Shown here piece after piece: positions 10,810 through 20,900 of a stretch of 27,027 nt of DNA. Location of the stretch: assembly GCA_013115145.1 (NCBI GenBank), contig JAAPAO010000497.1, positions 1 to 27,027 of the forward strand. Reading direction: 5' to 3'. The notes beneath the pieces were generated by a model, which was given only the letters and a program-made list of their open reading frames with translations, was not told the origin of the DNA and ran no database searches. The stretch is from Perkinsus chesapeaki (lineage: Eukaryota > Perkinsozoa > Perkinsida > Perkinsidae). Both the position numbers and the translations under genes were made by a program. How positions within the stretch are numbered: the first letter of the stretch is position 1; every line of letters starts with the position of its first letter.

Positions 10810-12333
10810 CTAAGGAAGAATAGTTGTTTCAGTAGGGCCTTCAGTGGTGGTGCCAACGGGGCCTTCAGTGGTGGTGCCAACGGGGCCTTCGGTGGTAGAG
10901 CCAACGGGGCCTTCAGTGGTAGAGCCAACGGGGCCTTCAGTGGTAGAGCCAACGGGGCCTTCAGTGGTAGAGCCAACGGGGCCTTCAGTAGGAGTTGATT
11001 CAGCGGGGCCTTCAGTGGTAGAGCCAACGGGGCCTTCAGAAGGAGTTGATTCAGCGGGGCCTTCAGTGGTAGAGCCAACGGGGCCTTCAGTAGGAGTTGA
11101 TTCAACGGGGCCTTCAGTGGTAGAGCCAACTGGGCCTTCAGTGGGAGTGAAGTCAGTCATCGGTGGGACCGTTGTGGGATAAGGTGTCGTTGTGGTGAGG
11201 ACGGAATGGTCGAAGCTCAGCTCAATAGTCGAATCCTCAACCCTGTAGGTATCATCAACGGTGTACATCTGACTGTAGTCGCCAAAGATGCAGAACCCAC
11301 CACAGCCTTCTTCGATGTTTGCCGTAGTTGACTGCATGCCTCGCTGGACTCCCCTCCATTGAATGATGTAAGGCAGACCGTGGGCCAAAGACTTCACACG
11401 ATAACCGCGCATGTAGCCGGAACGCTTTCTGATAGCAAGAATGACATCACCGGAAGTTATCCAAACTGGATCTCTCCTTTTCGGATGACTGGCGGAATAC
11501 CAGGCCTTATGATCATCAAAGACTACACAGTGAAGCCTCTCATCATTGAATTGATGGATCAAATACCAAGCACCATCAGCTCCAGCAGAACCAAAGCATG
11601 GAACAGCAGTCTGGTCCCATGGAAGGTAGACTTCAGCACGAGCCTTGGCTGTTAGAGTGACACGGTGGTAGTCGTGGTCATCACCGTCGTAGTGTTCGGG
11701 CGTGGAAGTAGTTTTGACCATCGCATCAGGATTGGAATCATTGGACATGCGAGGCTCAAAAGGAATTGGTTTGAAGTAATAAGCGCTGATGTAAGCGTTT
11801 CCCATACCGTTGTAGATCTTAACTGTGGGGTAGTAGCCAAACCAATGACCGAACGTGCCACCCTGGACATCAATAGTGAGATAACGGAAGTCATCCTTGT
11901 TGACGTTATTGTCACTCGTCTTGGCATAGACAGTCACATCAGTGGCGACGCTACCATACTCGTCCAACTTGAATTCACCCGAATATACACCAAGCTTGCT
12001 AGTCTTGCGGGTATCGAAAAAATCACCCGGCAAAACATCGGTAATGACGGGAGCTTCCTCCTTCATACGTCCACCGGATGCATGATGTAGCAGATGATAT
12101 ATCATCGTCATCACGCCATACTCATCGTAGCCGTCATCATGATCGTCAGTGGGTGGGGTTGGCATGGGCATCTTCGTGGGGAGATATTCCTCTACACCTG
12201 GGCTCGGCGTGGTAGTAGATAGTGGAGTGAAAGGAGTGGAAGTTTCAGCCACGGCAGTGAATAGACCGGTGCAGATAACTGCAGACTTGAGCATTTGCGT
12301 TAGAGGAATGTAAAGCCTGAACATAAAGTTCAT
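10810..12333 (-). CDS. Secreted mucin-like protein with C-terminal EGP repeats (507 aa)
   Basis: Single open frame from ATG at 12333 to the stop at 10810. The N-terminus has a hydrophobic stretch (SAVICTGLFTAVA) followed by ETSTPF, a plausible signal peptide; Met14 is an equally good start and would give a tighter one. Residues about 20-65 are rich in T, P and D/H. A globular part of about 300 residues follows, with W, Y and few cysteines (AVPCFGS, LHCVVF, EEGCGGFCIFG), which I cannot place in a family. From about residue 394 to 504 the chain is tandem T/S-E-G-P units, probably O-glycosylated. No anchor helix or GPI-type tail is seen, and the protein ends TETTILP. It is probably a secreted surface or matrix glycoprotein. 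Intronless, unlike most neighbours. Confidence 0.78.
   Translation of the reverse strand: MNFMFRLYIPLTQMLKSAVICTGLFTAVAETSTPFTPLSTTTPSPGVEEYLPTKMPMPTPPTDDHDDGYDEYGVMTMIYHLLHHASGGRMKEEAPVITDVLPGDFFDTRKTSKLGVYSGEFKLDEYGSVATDVTVYAKTSDNNVNKDDFRYLTIDVQGGTFGHWFGYYPTVKIYNGMGNAYISAYYFKPIPFEPRMSNDSNPDAMVKTTSTPEHYDGDDHDYHRVTLTAKARAEVYLPWDQTAVPCFGSAGADGAWYLIHQFNDERLHCVVFDDHKAWYSASHPKRRDPVWITSGDVILAIRKRSGYMRGYRVKSLAHGLPYIIQWRGVQRGMQSTTANIEEGCGGFCIFGDYSQMYTVDDTYRVEDSTIELSFDHSVLTTTTPYPTTVPPMTDFTPTEGPVGSTTEGPVESTPTEGPVGSTTEGPAESTPSEGPVGSTTEGPAESTPTEGPVGSTTEGPVGSTTEGPVGSTTEGPVGSTTEGPVGTTTEGPVGTTTEGPTETTILP
10836..11153 (-). repeat. Tandem repeat, 24-nt unit with 51-nt higher order, encoding EGP motifs
   Basis: About fourteen EGP units. 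Near the C-terminus the unit is 24 nt (TTEGPVGS) repeated head to tail with almost no change. Nearer the globular part, units of 8 and 9 residues alternate (TTEGPAES, TPTEGPVGS) to give a 51-nt period. Both periods are multiples of three, so copy number can change without breaking the frame. For the same reason long frames stay open on the opposite strand. Confidence 0.92.
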
Positions 12334-12555
12334 ACAATCCAGTACGTAGCTATCAACAAACTAGTCCGAATCGACCATTGTACACTCGCTCCTCGCAGGA
12401 CGAACGGTTTCGGATACCTCTCGTTGAAGTAGTCGCTCGCCTGCAGTAACCGCACAAAGATTCAGCCGTGCTGAACTAGCACTCTGGTTGAGCTATCGCG
12501 CTTGCGATCGCGATCACCGAGAAGGATTCCAATACAGATAGATTAAATGGGTTAA
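12334..12555. promoter_or_regulatory. Shared upstream region of the mucin-like gene and the plus-strand gene
   Basis: Divergent spacer of about 220 nt between the start of the mucin-like gene and the first exon seen at about 12556. It contains GCGATCGC at about 12504-12511. No TATA-like or other known element can be named. Confidence 0.3.
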
Positions 12556-13947
12556 ACCAGAAGGCGTATCCTATTGCCAGTATGGGCCTACTGGGTCGGG
12601 GATTCTACAAATAACGTGCAGAATCCTTGCTTTCATATGTCCTCTGGGGCTCATTCTCAAGCTCACCAGAGCCATTTAGGGTCGGAAAGCAAAGCCCTCG
12701 TGAACTACTTCAATGCTGGAGTACAAATGATGCCAGACTCGAGCACAACCAGTTCCGACAAGCGGCTGGAGTTCATGAGGCCTTAGTATGTCTGAAATAG
12801 GGCCTTGTCTGTTTACTCCAATCGGAGTATAACTCAATTCCTTCGACTTTAGTTTGGCATCATGGTACGCTAAGGATCCGTACGATGGTGCAGCTTATCT
12901 GCTAGTATCCACTTTACCAGCTAAAAGCTGGGCAGTACCTATTCTCACTGAGCTAGCGTAATACCCATCTACCTACCACAGATTCACCAAACTGCCTCGT
13001 AATACTCGACAGTTACGATAGGTTATGCAACTGCAGCGAGGCAAATAAATCTAGAGGCTCGCCACAGCGTCACAGTCCAAGTGAGATCAAGAAACTGGTG
13101 GGTCCCAAGCAAGAAGTGTAACAGACCATTGTCCTAGCTCTTGCACCAATCACGCCTTCTGGAGACCTCGCATCCCTCGTTAGAAATTCGGGAGCAATAC
13201 CCAACTTCAGACATCATGTATGATTCGCGCTGGCTTCACGAACTTCGTTAAGGGCTCTGAAGGTCTGCCGCAAGTTGGAGAAATCATTGCGTTAACGATC
13301 TCCAAAAGGTGCAGGAAAGCGAAGATAGTGTTAAAAGACTGTTTGGTTCAGTATACAGGAGCGGACGAGCCGTTCTATACAGGAGTACAGTGTGTTCAAG
13401 GACGTAGCTGAGCGGATCCTCCTAGCACTCGCTTTGTGCAGTAAAATAGCAAAGTCAACAAGCTTGAAGGGCAAGGACTGCGATGAGGCAAGTCACCTGA
13501 AGTATTAAGTGCCAAGTTCTGAATGCTTCCACAGGTTAGGCTTGCAATCCAAGATATCGGGAACGGAGGGGAGTTGCTGGAGAAGCTCGACTCAGTTCGG
13601 ATTAGGGCAATCCACAGAACTTTGTCTCGGACGTGTGGTGGGTCGTCCTCCACCAAGTTTAACTGGTTTCAAACTTTACTAAAGCGTTCTAGACCGCGGT
13701 GTCTTCTACTAGTCTCAGGTTCCTGCGTCGGACCACAAGTGCTATCAACACCCACCGCAGCGCTGCTGATCGCAGTGATCGAGCTCCTCACTGGCAAAGT
13801 TGCTGTTTGGGATGCAAGTTGCTGAGCTATGATTTCTCTGTCTCTACCTTCCGAAGGATTGAGTTCTACGCCGCATGTGACGCGCTCTCACAGCACCCTT
13901 ACATAAGGCGGCCTCTGCACGAACGTGCATTGACCGTCAATGATTGA
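12556..13947 (+). CDS. Unknown multi-exon gene, both 5' start and 3' joins partly unresolved
   Basis: Phase-consistent exons: up to 12785 (open from 12556; first in-frame ATG 12637), 12853-12957, 13013-13097, 13138-13217, 13263-13350, 13383-13453, 13503-13534. The introns are 67, 55, 40, 45, 32 and 49 nt. The product reads naturally across joins, for example RPY to LASWYAKDPYDGAAYLL, KKL to LLHQSRLLE, IM to SAASWRNHCVNDL. A further exon set runs to the TGA at 13945-13947; the last exon may begin at about 13692 and ends FYAACDALSQHPYIRRPL then ERALTVND. How 13534 connects to it is uncertain (the frame GELLEKLDSVRIRAIHRTLS at about 13570-13630 is likely included). No signal peptide, membrane helix or known domain is visible. 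The stop codon lies inside a perfect palindrome. Confidence 0.55.
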
Positions 13948-13951
13948 CGGT
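13933..13951. repeat. Odd-centred perfect palindrome over a stop codon, with a second hairpin next to it
   Basis: Nine-base arms ACCGTCAAT and ATTGACGGT around a single centre base at 13942. The TGA of the upstream gene is in the right arm. It is followed at 13956-13976 by perfect eight-base arms GACAAGCT and AGCTTGTC with a five-base loop. Either could fold as a hairpin in RNA. Confidence 0.8.
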
Positions 13952-13976
13952 TGATGACAAGCTCGACTAGCTTGTC

Positions 13977-15166
13977 GGGGCTTGTCCATCATGTATTAGA
14001 GCCTTACGAGGGAGAGTTTTCCCTGGACTCCTAGGCTAGTAGTTGCTCGTGTTCTGTTCTGAGTTCCACGACATTTTGCCGGAGGTGCAAGTGAAGCTGA
14101 CTGTCAGTTACTGACAGTTCACACTGATTCGATGCATTGCAGTGGCACTGCAGTAGTGTCAATGTATTACGTAGTTGGATGAATAGTGAAACGATTTGAA
14201 AGTGAATCCGTTGAGCATGATTCAGACTTATTGATTCTCGGTCGCAACGAAGTAATGAGAAGCAGTGAAATGGGGCAACATGACGACATCAGGTCGTCGA
14301 CCTGGTTATTGCAAGATAGAGAAATGAAGCGTTAAAGGTATCCTGCCATTGGCAGCAGGTCAAGAGTGGTATGAATGTATCCAACTTGAATCCTGTCAAC
14401 ATACGAAGGCACTGCCGCTATTATTGTGTGCAGGAGGTCGTCCAGTAGTCTTACAGAAACGTGTGTCTTTCCTCGGGGAGGCAAAGTGTTCCTAACTGAG
14501 TTGGAATGGAAACTCTTTTAAAACATATTTTCCTCGATTAAAGGGAAACACCAAATGCATTCCTCCAGAGGACATGGTTCTACAGTGACTCCCTGACTGA
14601 GTGGACTTACTTTGGCCTCTTGGCTGACCTTTGGTCCTGGTGTCAGTACTGCACCATGAAGCGGGGCCTCGACAATTGAAAGCGCTGGAATCTCGTGAAA
14701 AAAAGAATTTCCCTTTCTGGTGGATACTACCGAATTGGCGTCACAGAGACGCCGTCACTATTCGCAATTCACGGATCGTCAATGTGATTGCGTTATTCGC
14801 GATATACACCTCTGTCGAATGTAGTCTTCTAGTGAGGATGACACTAGCGCTTCTTTTTCATGCGTAGATTACGAATTGTAATGACGCATTACTAATGAGT
14901 CACTTCTAGATATTGTCCCAGAGATGCTGTGTCACGGAGACAATGTCCCCCAAAGTAATTGCCCATTGTCCTGCTATACATAGCGTGGAACTACTCTGTA
15001 ATACAATTTTTTAAACGTTCCTCAAAGTTATGCTCTGTCTTCAAAATTGTATTCTATTGGATTCGGCTCACTGCTTGTAGCTGAAAACTAGGGGATACTA
15101 AGCCAGGGTTCGTTTTTCTAAAGCTCCGCCTTTCAGAGGGGAGCATCTGTCCCCAGTCTTTCAATT
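13977..15166. other. Gene-poor stretch with clustered short palindromes
   Basis: Besides the two elements above there are seven-base arms around one base at 14138-14152 and 14290-14304, five-base arms at 14344-14354, arms CTAGTG and CACTAG at 14829-14847, and ten-base arms with one mismatch at 14882-14902. A plus-strand frame at 14631-14867 is open but I see no gene character strong enough to call. The stretch could be untranslated or noncoding RNA, or hold unjoined exons. Confidence 0.4.
14100..14118. repeat. Second odd-centred palindrome with two paired changes
   Basis: Nine-base arms ACTGTCAGT and ACTGACAGT around the base at 14109. Compared with 13933-13951, two base pairs differ and both stay paired (C-G to T-A, A-T to G-C). 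A TGA lies at 14112-14114 in the same register. Confidence 0.8.
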
Positions 15167-15472
15167 TCATGCCGACTCCATTGGATGGAGGGAACGGCGC
15201 TCGATTATGATGCCCCGGTAGTTAACTTTAATGCACTGTTGAGCAATGAACTGCAGTCGGCGCAGCGGGATATATCCTACATAGGTTGGATTCGCGATAA
15301 CGTGCTTCAGTGGCTGAGCAAAGCCACCAGGCAGATCAAGGTGCGTAGACAATAATAGCGCCGCTTCCTCCGAGTACATTGTTTCGAGAAGCGCGGGGTC
15401 ACCGCGAACTCCACGGCATGGAAGTACAAAGCTCGGGTGTTCTAAGAGATACGTGAATAAAGTGACTATTCA
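15167..15472 (-). CDS. Hypothetical exon or gene fragment (about 100 aa)
   Basis: Open frame from just below 15472 to the stop at 15167, with an internal ATG at 15379. It reads as ordinary protein (TLFTYLLEHPSFVLPCRG before the ATG; VIANPTYVGYIPLRRLQFIA after it). The frame is open above the ATG, so the ATG may not be the start. It lies head to head with the aspartic protease homologue, whose ATG is at 15504. Not recognised. Confidence 0.35.
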
Positions 15473-15503
15473 GCGTTTCATCATTCTAAACCTCTGATAA
15501 TCC

Positions 15504-16613
15504 ATGTTCGATTACAGACTAATGGTTACTGCCATTTACTTGGCAAGCCTGAGCAGTGTGGTGTATCTGGTACGCAGTGAGATATCTTTGTCTTTCACCG
15601 AAAATAAAGTGACCGGGTTGTCCTTCGATGGTCAGCCATTAGACTTATATTCCGAAACAGCCATTAGTGAAACTCTAGTTATATATAAAGACTGGTATGA
15701 GAAGACCTATGGTAGATGTCCGCCTAAGACATGTTATACTTGCATTAGAGAATGCTACCCCTACAATAGGGAGAGGCACATCGTACATTCACTTGACGGC
15801 AGTACACTCACCACTGTCCTTCATCATGGTACTGTACAACTCGACAAACATCAGATCGAGATGAATTTCCGACTTATTATAGGATGGTCTCCAGGTCCGG
15901 TCCGAGGGGGTAATCTGCCTGTGAACTACTTGGGGTTGGCATTCTATAAAGGTTCACCCGATGAGAATTTTCTAGGGCAGCTGTTCATCAAGAATGTTGT
16001 ATCCGAGAGAAGGATATCTATATGTGCACCTAGTGATCCTCAAACCTTCACTGGTACGATTATACTTGGCAAAGCTGTGAAGACGCAGTGCAAAATCCTT
16101 AGTACTCCCATAATAAGCCTTCCGGCGGGATCATCCGGGTTCCTTGATGCAAGATTCTTGGTTCTTGGGTTGGATTTCTTAGACGGCCACCAGTTTGAAG
16201 AGTATCCGTACGCTACTATAGCTGCCATCGATACAGGAGGTCAAAGCATCGGTTTACCCAAATATTACTTCCAGATGATATTGAACATGATTACCGAAAG
16301 TGCTTCAGGCTCCCCCGTTTATGTTAAAGTAAAAAATGATGTATGGTACATTCAACAGAGAGGGCGAGATAGCTTTCCTACGCTGATAATTGGCCTCGGT
16401 ACCTTCGACAGGAACGTAGTTGTCAAAATCCCGGTGAAACGCTATTTGGGAGGCTGTGATGGCACTTGGTGTCGTCTTCTACTAGTTGGCCACGACTCTC
16501 CATATATATTACTTGGCCGTCCCTTCTTAACAAGCTCATTTTCTTCATTTGCGGAGGATCAGAGAGCTCAAAAAACAGTTACATTTGCTCATTACGACAG
16601 GAGAGGTGGTTAA
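15504..16613 (+). CDS. Secreted pepsin-family (A1) aspartic protease homologue, probably inactive (369 aa)
   Basis: Single open frame. A hydrophobic start (residues 7-22, MVTAIYLASLSSVVYLV) fits a signal peptide. Fold landmarks of family A1 are visible: GQPLDLYSE-TAISETLVI at 44-60 where the first DTGS motif belongs; the second motif AAIDTGGQSIGLP at 240-252; and the C-terminal ILLGRPFLTSSFSSF at 335-349, then VTFAHY, the usual last strand. The second DTG (243-245) is kept, but the first reads E-T-A (51-53), so one of the two catalytic aspartates is glutamate and the following glycine is alanine. Cysteine-rich CPPKTCYTCIREC at 72-84. Length is normal for the family. No introns. Probably secreted or vacuolar, as a pseudo-enzyme with a binding role; residual activity cannot be excluded. 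Confidence 0.87.
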   Translation: MFDYRLMVTAIYLASLSSVVYLVRSEISLSFTENKVTGLSFDGQPLDLYSETAISETLVIYKDWYEKTYGRCPPKTCYTCIRECYPYNRERHIVHSLDGSTLTTVLHHGTVQLDKHQIEMNFRLIIGWSPGPVRGGNLPVNYLGLAFYKGSPDENFLGQLFIKNVVSERRISICAPSDPQTFTGTIILGKAVKTQCKILSTPIISLPAGSSGFLDARFLVLGLDFLDGHQFEEYPYATIAAIDTGGQSIGLPKYYFQMILNMITESASGSPVYVKVKNDVWYIQQRGRDSFPTLIIGLGTFDRNVVVKIPVKRYLGGCDGTWCRLLLVGHDSPYILLGRPFLTSSFSSFAEDQRAQKTVTFAHYDRRGG

Positions 16614-17100
16614 AAGTAATAATGAGATGTAATCCATGCTTTTAGTTATCGTTTTTATAGGCACTGTTGTCTATATGAGTTTTAAATTTATAAATTTGTT
16701 ATCAGACTTCATGTTAGCAATAGTCGCTTCGTGTAGGAGCCCAAGATTACGAGATTAGCTGTATGTGATGTGGTCGATTTGTTGTTGATGATTAGCTGTG
16801 ATACATCACTGCTGTTGTTGATTGTATGAGGCTTTTTAGAACGGTTTATACTTAGAGTTTTTTTCATAATTGTTGTCGCTCGGTCAAACATTATCACTAC
16901 GTCGATCACTGCGATCATTCATCAGAACTAGTGTTGAGTTAGAAGGCGAAGTCTCGGTTCATGGTTACATCCACAATCCGCCCAAGGCCGTGCCGCCTGC
17001 TTCGCGGGCAAGTAAACAATCCTCAAACGTCGGTTAGCGACTTCCCTGACTTGATTGCAGGAATTGAACTCTCCTAGCTAACCCGACTCGAGTTCGCTTA
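16614..17100. other. AT-rich intergenic stretch
   Basis: The part 16614-16920 is AT-rich and fits the 3' flank of the protease homologue. The part 16930-17100 is closer to the average composition. Open frames here are short and not protein-like. No RNA gene is recognised. Confidence 0.45.
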
Positions 17101-17103
17101 ATC

Positions 17104-17590
17104 GTGCTGCTTCTGGGGAGCCCGCGGGGATCTCATCGCCTTGAGCAATTGTATAGGGGATCTTCTACGGCAAGTACGTCTCACTCTTCCGAAGAAAGAT
17201 CTACGGCTGCTACGCACTTGCCGGCGTTTGACCAGCGCAGTCTTACGCTGCGTAAGCTGCATAAGTCATACACACCACGAGCTAGTAACATAATATTGTA
17301 ATATATCAAATATTTATATACAGGATGCATAAGAACTAAGGGCCCACCCACGTAATTTCTCATACCAATCGAAAGGACTCGCTAGATTCTACAAGACGGT
17401 ATCCTTCTATAAGGGGCGAACCTTCCTTCGTTTTATTGCTGACCACTATGAGCACTCACTATAAGAACACGGTATCCGTAGAGTGGTCGAAACCTTCATG
17501 GAAATAGCACGTGATTCAGACGTAACACTAGGCAATGCAACGGTAGTAGTCTACGTGGAAGACCACAGTGTGGTTGTTAGGGGAAACTAA
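17104..17590 (+). CDS. Unknown three-exon gene, 5' end uncertain
   Basis: Exons: (about 17104)-17284, 17334-17429, 17466-17590 (TAA). Introns are 49 nt (17285-17333, very AT-rich) and 36 nt (17430-17465), GT-AG and phase-consistent. The N-terminal part is rich in S, R and T (RGSSTASTSHSSEERSTAAT), then basic (LRKLHKSYTPRAKLRAHPR), then a folded-looking end with GLARFYKTVSFYKGRTFLQH, RRVVETFMEIA and strands TVVVYVEDHSVVVRGN. No in-frame ATG begins the first exon (the open frame starts upstream of 17104), so a further 5' exon or a non-ATG artefact is likely. No family recognised. Confidence 0.5.
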
Positions 17591-17908
17591 TCACTTCAAT
17601 TACTTCAAACGACAGCAAAAGGCTGAGGGATCGACACCCGTGCCCTTAATATAAGATATATAAAGATATATTGAACAGCAGTGAATGAGTAGTGTAGTAA
17701 AAATGATAGTGATGTCGAAAGATACGATACAACACAGCGTTAGACGGAGACGCTGGAAGCTGTTAGACGCTAATTGTGGTTATATACCAAATACATCAAA
17801 TAGATACGGTATTGCTTCGACCGAGCACGCGAGGGGTAAAGAATTGCCTTGCTGGCTCGAAGTCAGGAGGCTGTAGTGCAGCTTGAAGGAACCTAACCGT
17901 ACACAGTA
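17591..17908. other. Spacer with a short plus-strand open frame
   Basis: Convergent spacer between the plus-strand gene ending at 17590 and the kinase ending at 17909. An ATG-initiated frame at 17685-17876 (63 codons, basic, MSSVVKMIVMSKDTIQHS) has no recognisable domain and I do not call it a gene. Confidence 0.4.
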
Positions 17909-20900
17909 TCAACGGCGAGTGTAGCCTTGGGGGTACTTCATGAAGGCCCTTGAAGAGTGAAGGTAGCGTCGTAGGGTTGAGTAATGACCATGGTGATCTG
18001 AGTGGCGGACAACGTAACGATAGATCTCGTCAGATAGGCATGGATCAATGGGCAAACCTGCAGACAGCGGATACGGAGAAACGCTAGACTCTGGGGGATC
18101 TACATCGATAAGTGACAGCAGCAACGAACTCAGAGAAACCAATGTGGCCTCGCCCGTCCTTCCGAAGTTGAGCAACAATTTCTCTCGCTGTCTCTGTGTT
18201 GGAGTGGCGAGCGAACGCCTAAACCGGGCATTCAGGCATCACCACACAAGTTAATTGCCGGGCTCACTCTCTCAAGCTCATCGTTGCTGATGTGACCGTG
18301 AGTTGGTGAGGCGAGTTGCAAAAAGAAGCGGCTGAGTCTTGAGGAGTTGGACCCAACAGATGTTCGTGATGCCACCAAGCGATGAGCCTCACGCTGCTCA
18401 TCATCAGCTCCAGCGAAACTGAGTAGACCGCTAGGCGCTATCTTTGTCGTGTTTCAAATCTGACTTATAAGCTGCCTTGAAGAGAGGCTCGGGTATCGGA
18501 CATACAGCACCAGTAACCTACACAGAGTCTGTGCTGCTCGGCGCTATGGTGATGAACAGACCATTCCCGTGGGCCTTCTCAAAAGTAGTTCATGATGGAC
18601 AAGTTGCGGAGCTGAGTACCGCTGAGCCTCGTCCCTTTGCAGGCATCGGTAGACAAAGTCGCCAGCAGCTGGGTCGATGCTGGAGACCTTACAGGTAGGT
18701 TATCACACCACTGTGGGGTCGGGGTAGACCTACGCAGTTTCTAATGGCGGCATGCCAAGGCTGTTTGCTGTGGTCATGGTAGTCTGATTGTAAGAGTATG
18801 TTGGTGAGCTCATCAACATTGCTGCATTGGAAGGGGAAGCTGCCGTTTGTAAACAAGCTGTACCTGACCCTCCTGGGCTACTTGGACCAATACAAGTGAA
18901 AAGTTATTTACGCTACAACACCAAGGGACCAGGAATCACAGAGCAGGCCGAAGTTGCGCTCGAACACTTCTGGGGCTGCATACATAGGGCTGCCTTCTGC
19001 CTGAAGCGGCCGTAGCGATAAAACCGCACTGTATGTAGTTCACTTTCGATCGGCGTTCCCTCGGATCCGATAAGGTCTCAGCGAAGCCAAAGTCAAGCAG
19101 TGTGACACGCAGTCTTAGAAACCTATCGCAGAGAGCTACATAAACAGCTGCGCTCATTGACGACCTGGAGCTGTGCTCTGATGGGGAGGTAAGCTCTGGG
19201 GGATGGTGAGACGAGCACGGGGAGGAAGGCTGATGCTGCTGCATTCGTAGACCATTGACGACTATGTTGCACAATTTAATGTCCTTGTGGATTATCTAGA
19301 GAATGCCACTGCCAACAGAGGGCCGAGCAGAGGGATACCTTCCGGGAATAAGTATGAGCAACAGCAAAAGTGAGCTGATGAACAATCTCAACAGCCTCAT
19401 CAAAGTGGATGCAACTGCCTTGTGTCTTGGCGGTCTCGAGGGCGACACTAAGGGTTATACCGGGCACCTGAGTAGCGTGACGTGCGTCACAACTGGCGTG
19501 GAGATGTACTCTATCCATGATGATGTGTATGCCAGAAGGGCCGTGAAAGTACCTAAGTCCGAGGACTTAGGTCAAGATGATGGCCTTGTTCTTTACTCGT
19601 GCATTTTGACGATGCATGGATGGTCTAATGAAAGCATCGCTGCAACCTCTCCAAGCAGCACCACTCCCACACCAGAGGAACATTTTTGGGCGTTGGTTGA
19701 TATCGATTTAACTGAGATGGATGCTGCATGCCGATTAACATCCAAGTCTCCCACCAACACGACAGCTCCTGCTCGGCATGGCCACAACATCAGGAGACTT
19801 CCGCGGTCCGAGGGCAGTGCTTCCTCCATGGCGCTGCTGTAGGGGTGTATTATGCACACCAGCTGATCGCTGACCGAACGGCCATGTCGCTCAGGGCGAG
19901 GAGGCGCTACTTGTCTCATCATCCGCATCTCATGGATATCCTTCGGGCTGGTGGCACCTGGCATGGCCATCGGTGTGGCCAGATCAGCTGGCCGACGGAC
20001 ATTGGGCCAACAGAAACGGACTGTACCATAGGCTCCACCGCCAACACACTGATCAGATACCTGAATGGCAAGTGACATGCGAGACCAGCCGTGGCCCAGG
20101 CTACTGTGTAGTATTCCTTCAACCTTCTACCAACCACAAGGGACCCTCGACACTCCCTCGATGCCAGTGCATCGTACAGCAGCACGAGAATGCTCTCAAC
20201 TGCGCCTGTTGGCCCTAATGCAGGGAAGCTATGCCGCGAGAGAGAGCAAGCAGTTACCGTATTCTGAACCGTCTCGTCTGAACCTCGACCAGAGACGCTC
20301 AACGGCTGTGTCCGGAAGAGTCGACAACAGGGAGTTGTAGTTGCTGTTAAGAAGCCTCCCTTGCAAGGAGGACCGCAAAGTGCTGCAGCTGAGCCTATCA
20401 ATAATTGCCACTACAAGTCTACGGAAGCTAGCAGGGGTGGTAGGCAACCTATCAGAGCTTCAGGTCGCTGCTGCCACTGTGAGCCGCCTCACCCATGTAA
20501 GGAGACCTCTTCGGCCAGTCGGAGCAGTCTTCTAGTATGAGACATAACTTCACCTAGGACACTACGGAAGGTATCGATCTCGCTGCTGGTGTGGGTGGCA
20601 AAGGAGGTGGTCTTGGCCCGCATGAGGAGGTGACCACCTGGGGATGTAGCGAACGGCCTTGGAATCGAGGAGATCGCAGTGCGTTGATGTTGTGCCTAGA
20701 AGACTGACGGTGGGCTAGGACTGAGGGAGCCGGCTCTGACTACATCAGGGGTCATCGACGGTAGAGTGCATTCAGAAGGTATCCTGGGAGATGAGCCTGC
20801 ATCACTAGCATCCTCCTTGATAACAAAAGATACCTGCCAAAATATAGCTTGCATTTACTTCGTAAGAATAGACAACGACGAAAATGCCAAGCCAGATCTA

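Noticed and set aside
10656-11182. Long open frames antisense to and out of frame with the mucin repeat
   Set aside because: They stay open only because the repeat periods are multiples of three; no start, signal or non-repeat domain supports them.
18048-18254. Ser-rich plus-strand open frame with ATG
   Set aside because: It is antisense to the EF-hand-like exons of the kinase, which fit in phase and motif.
19303-19842. Plus-strand open frame of about 179 codons
   Set aside because: It is antisense to kinase exons carrying the glycine loop to catalytic loop region.
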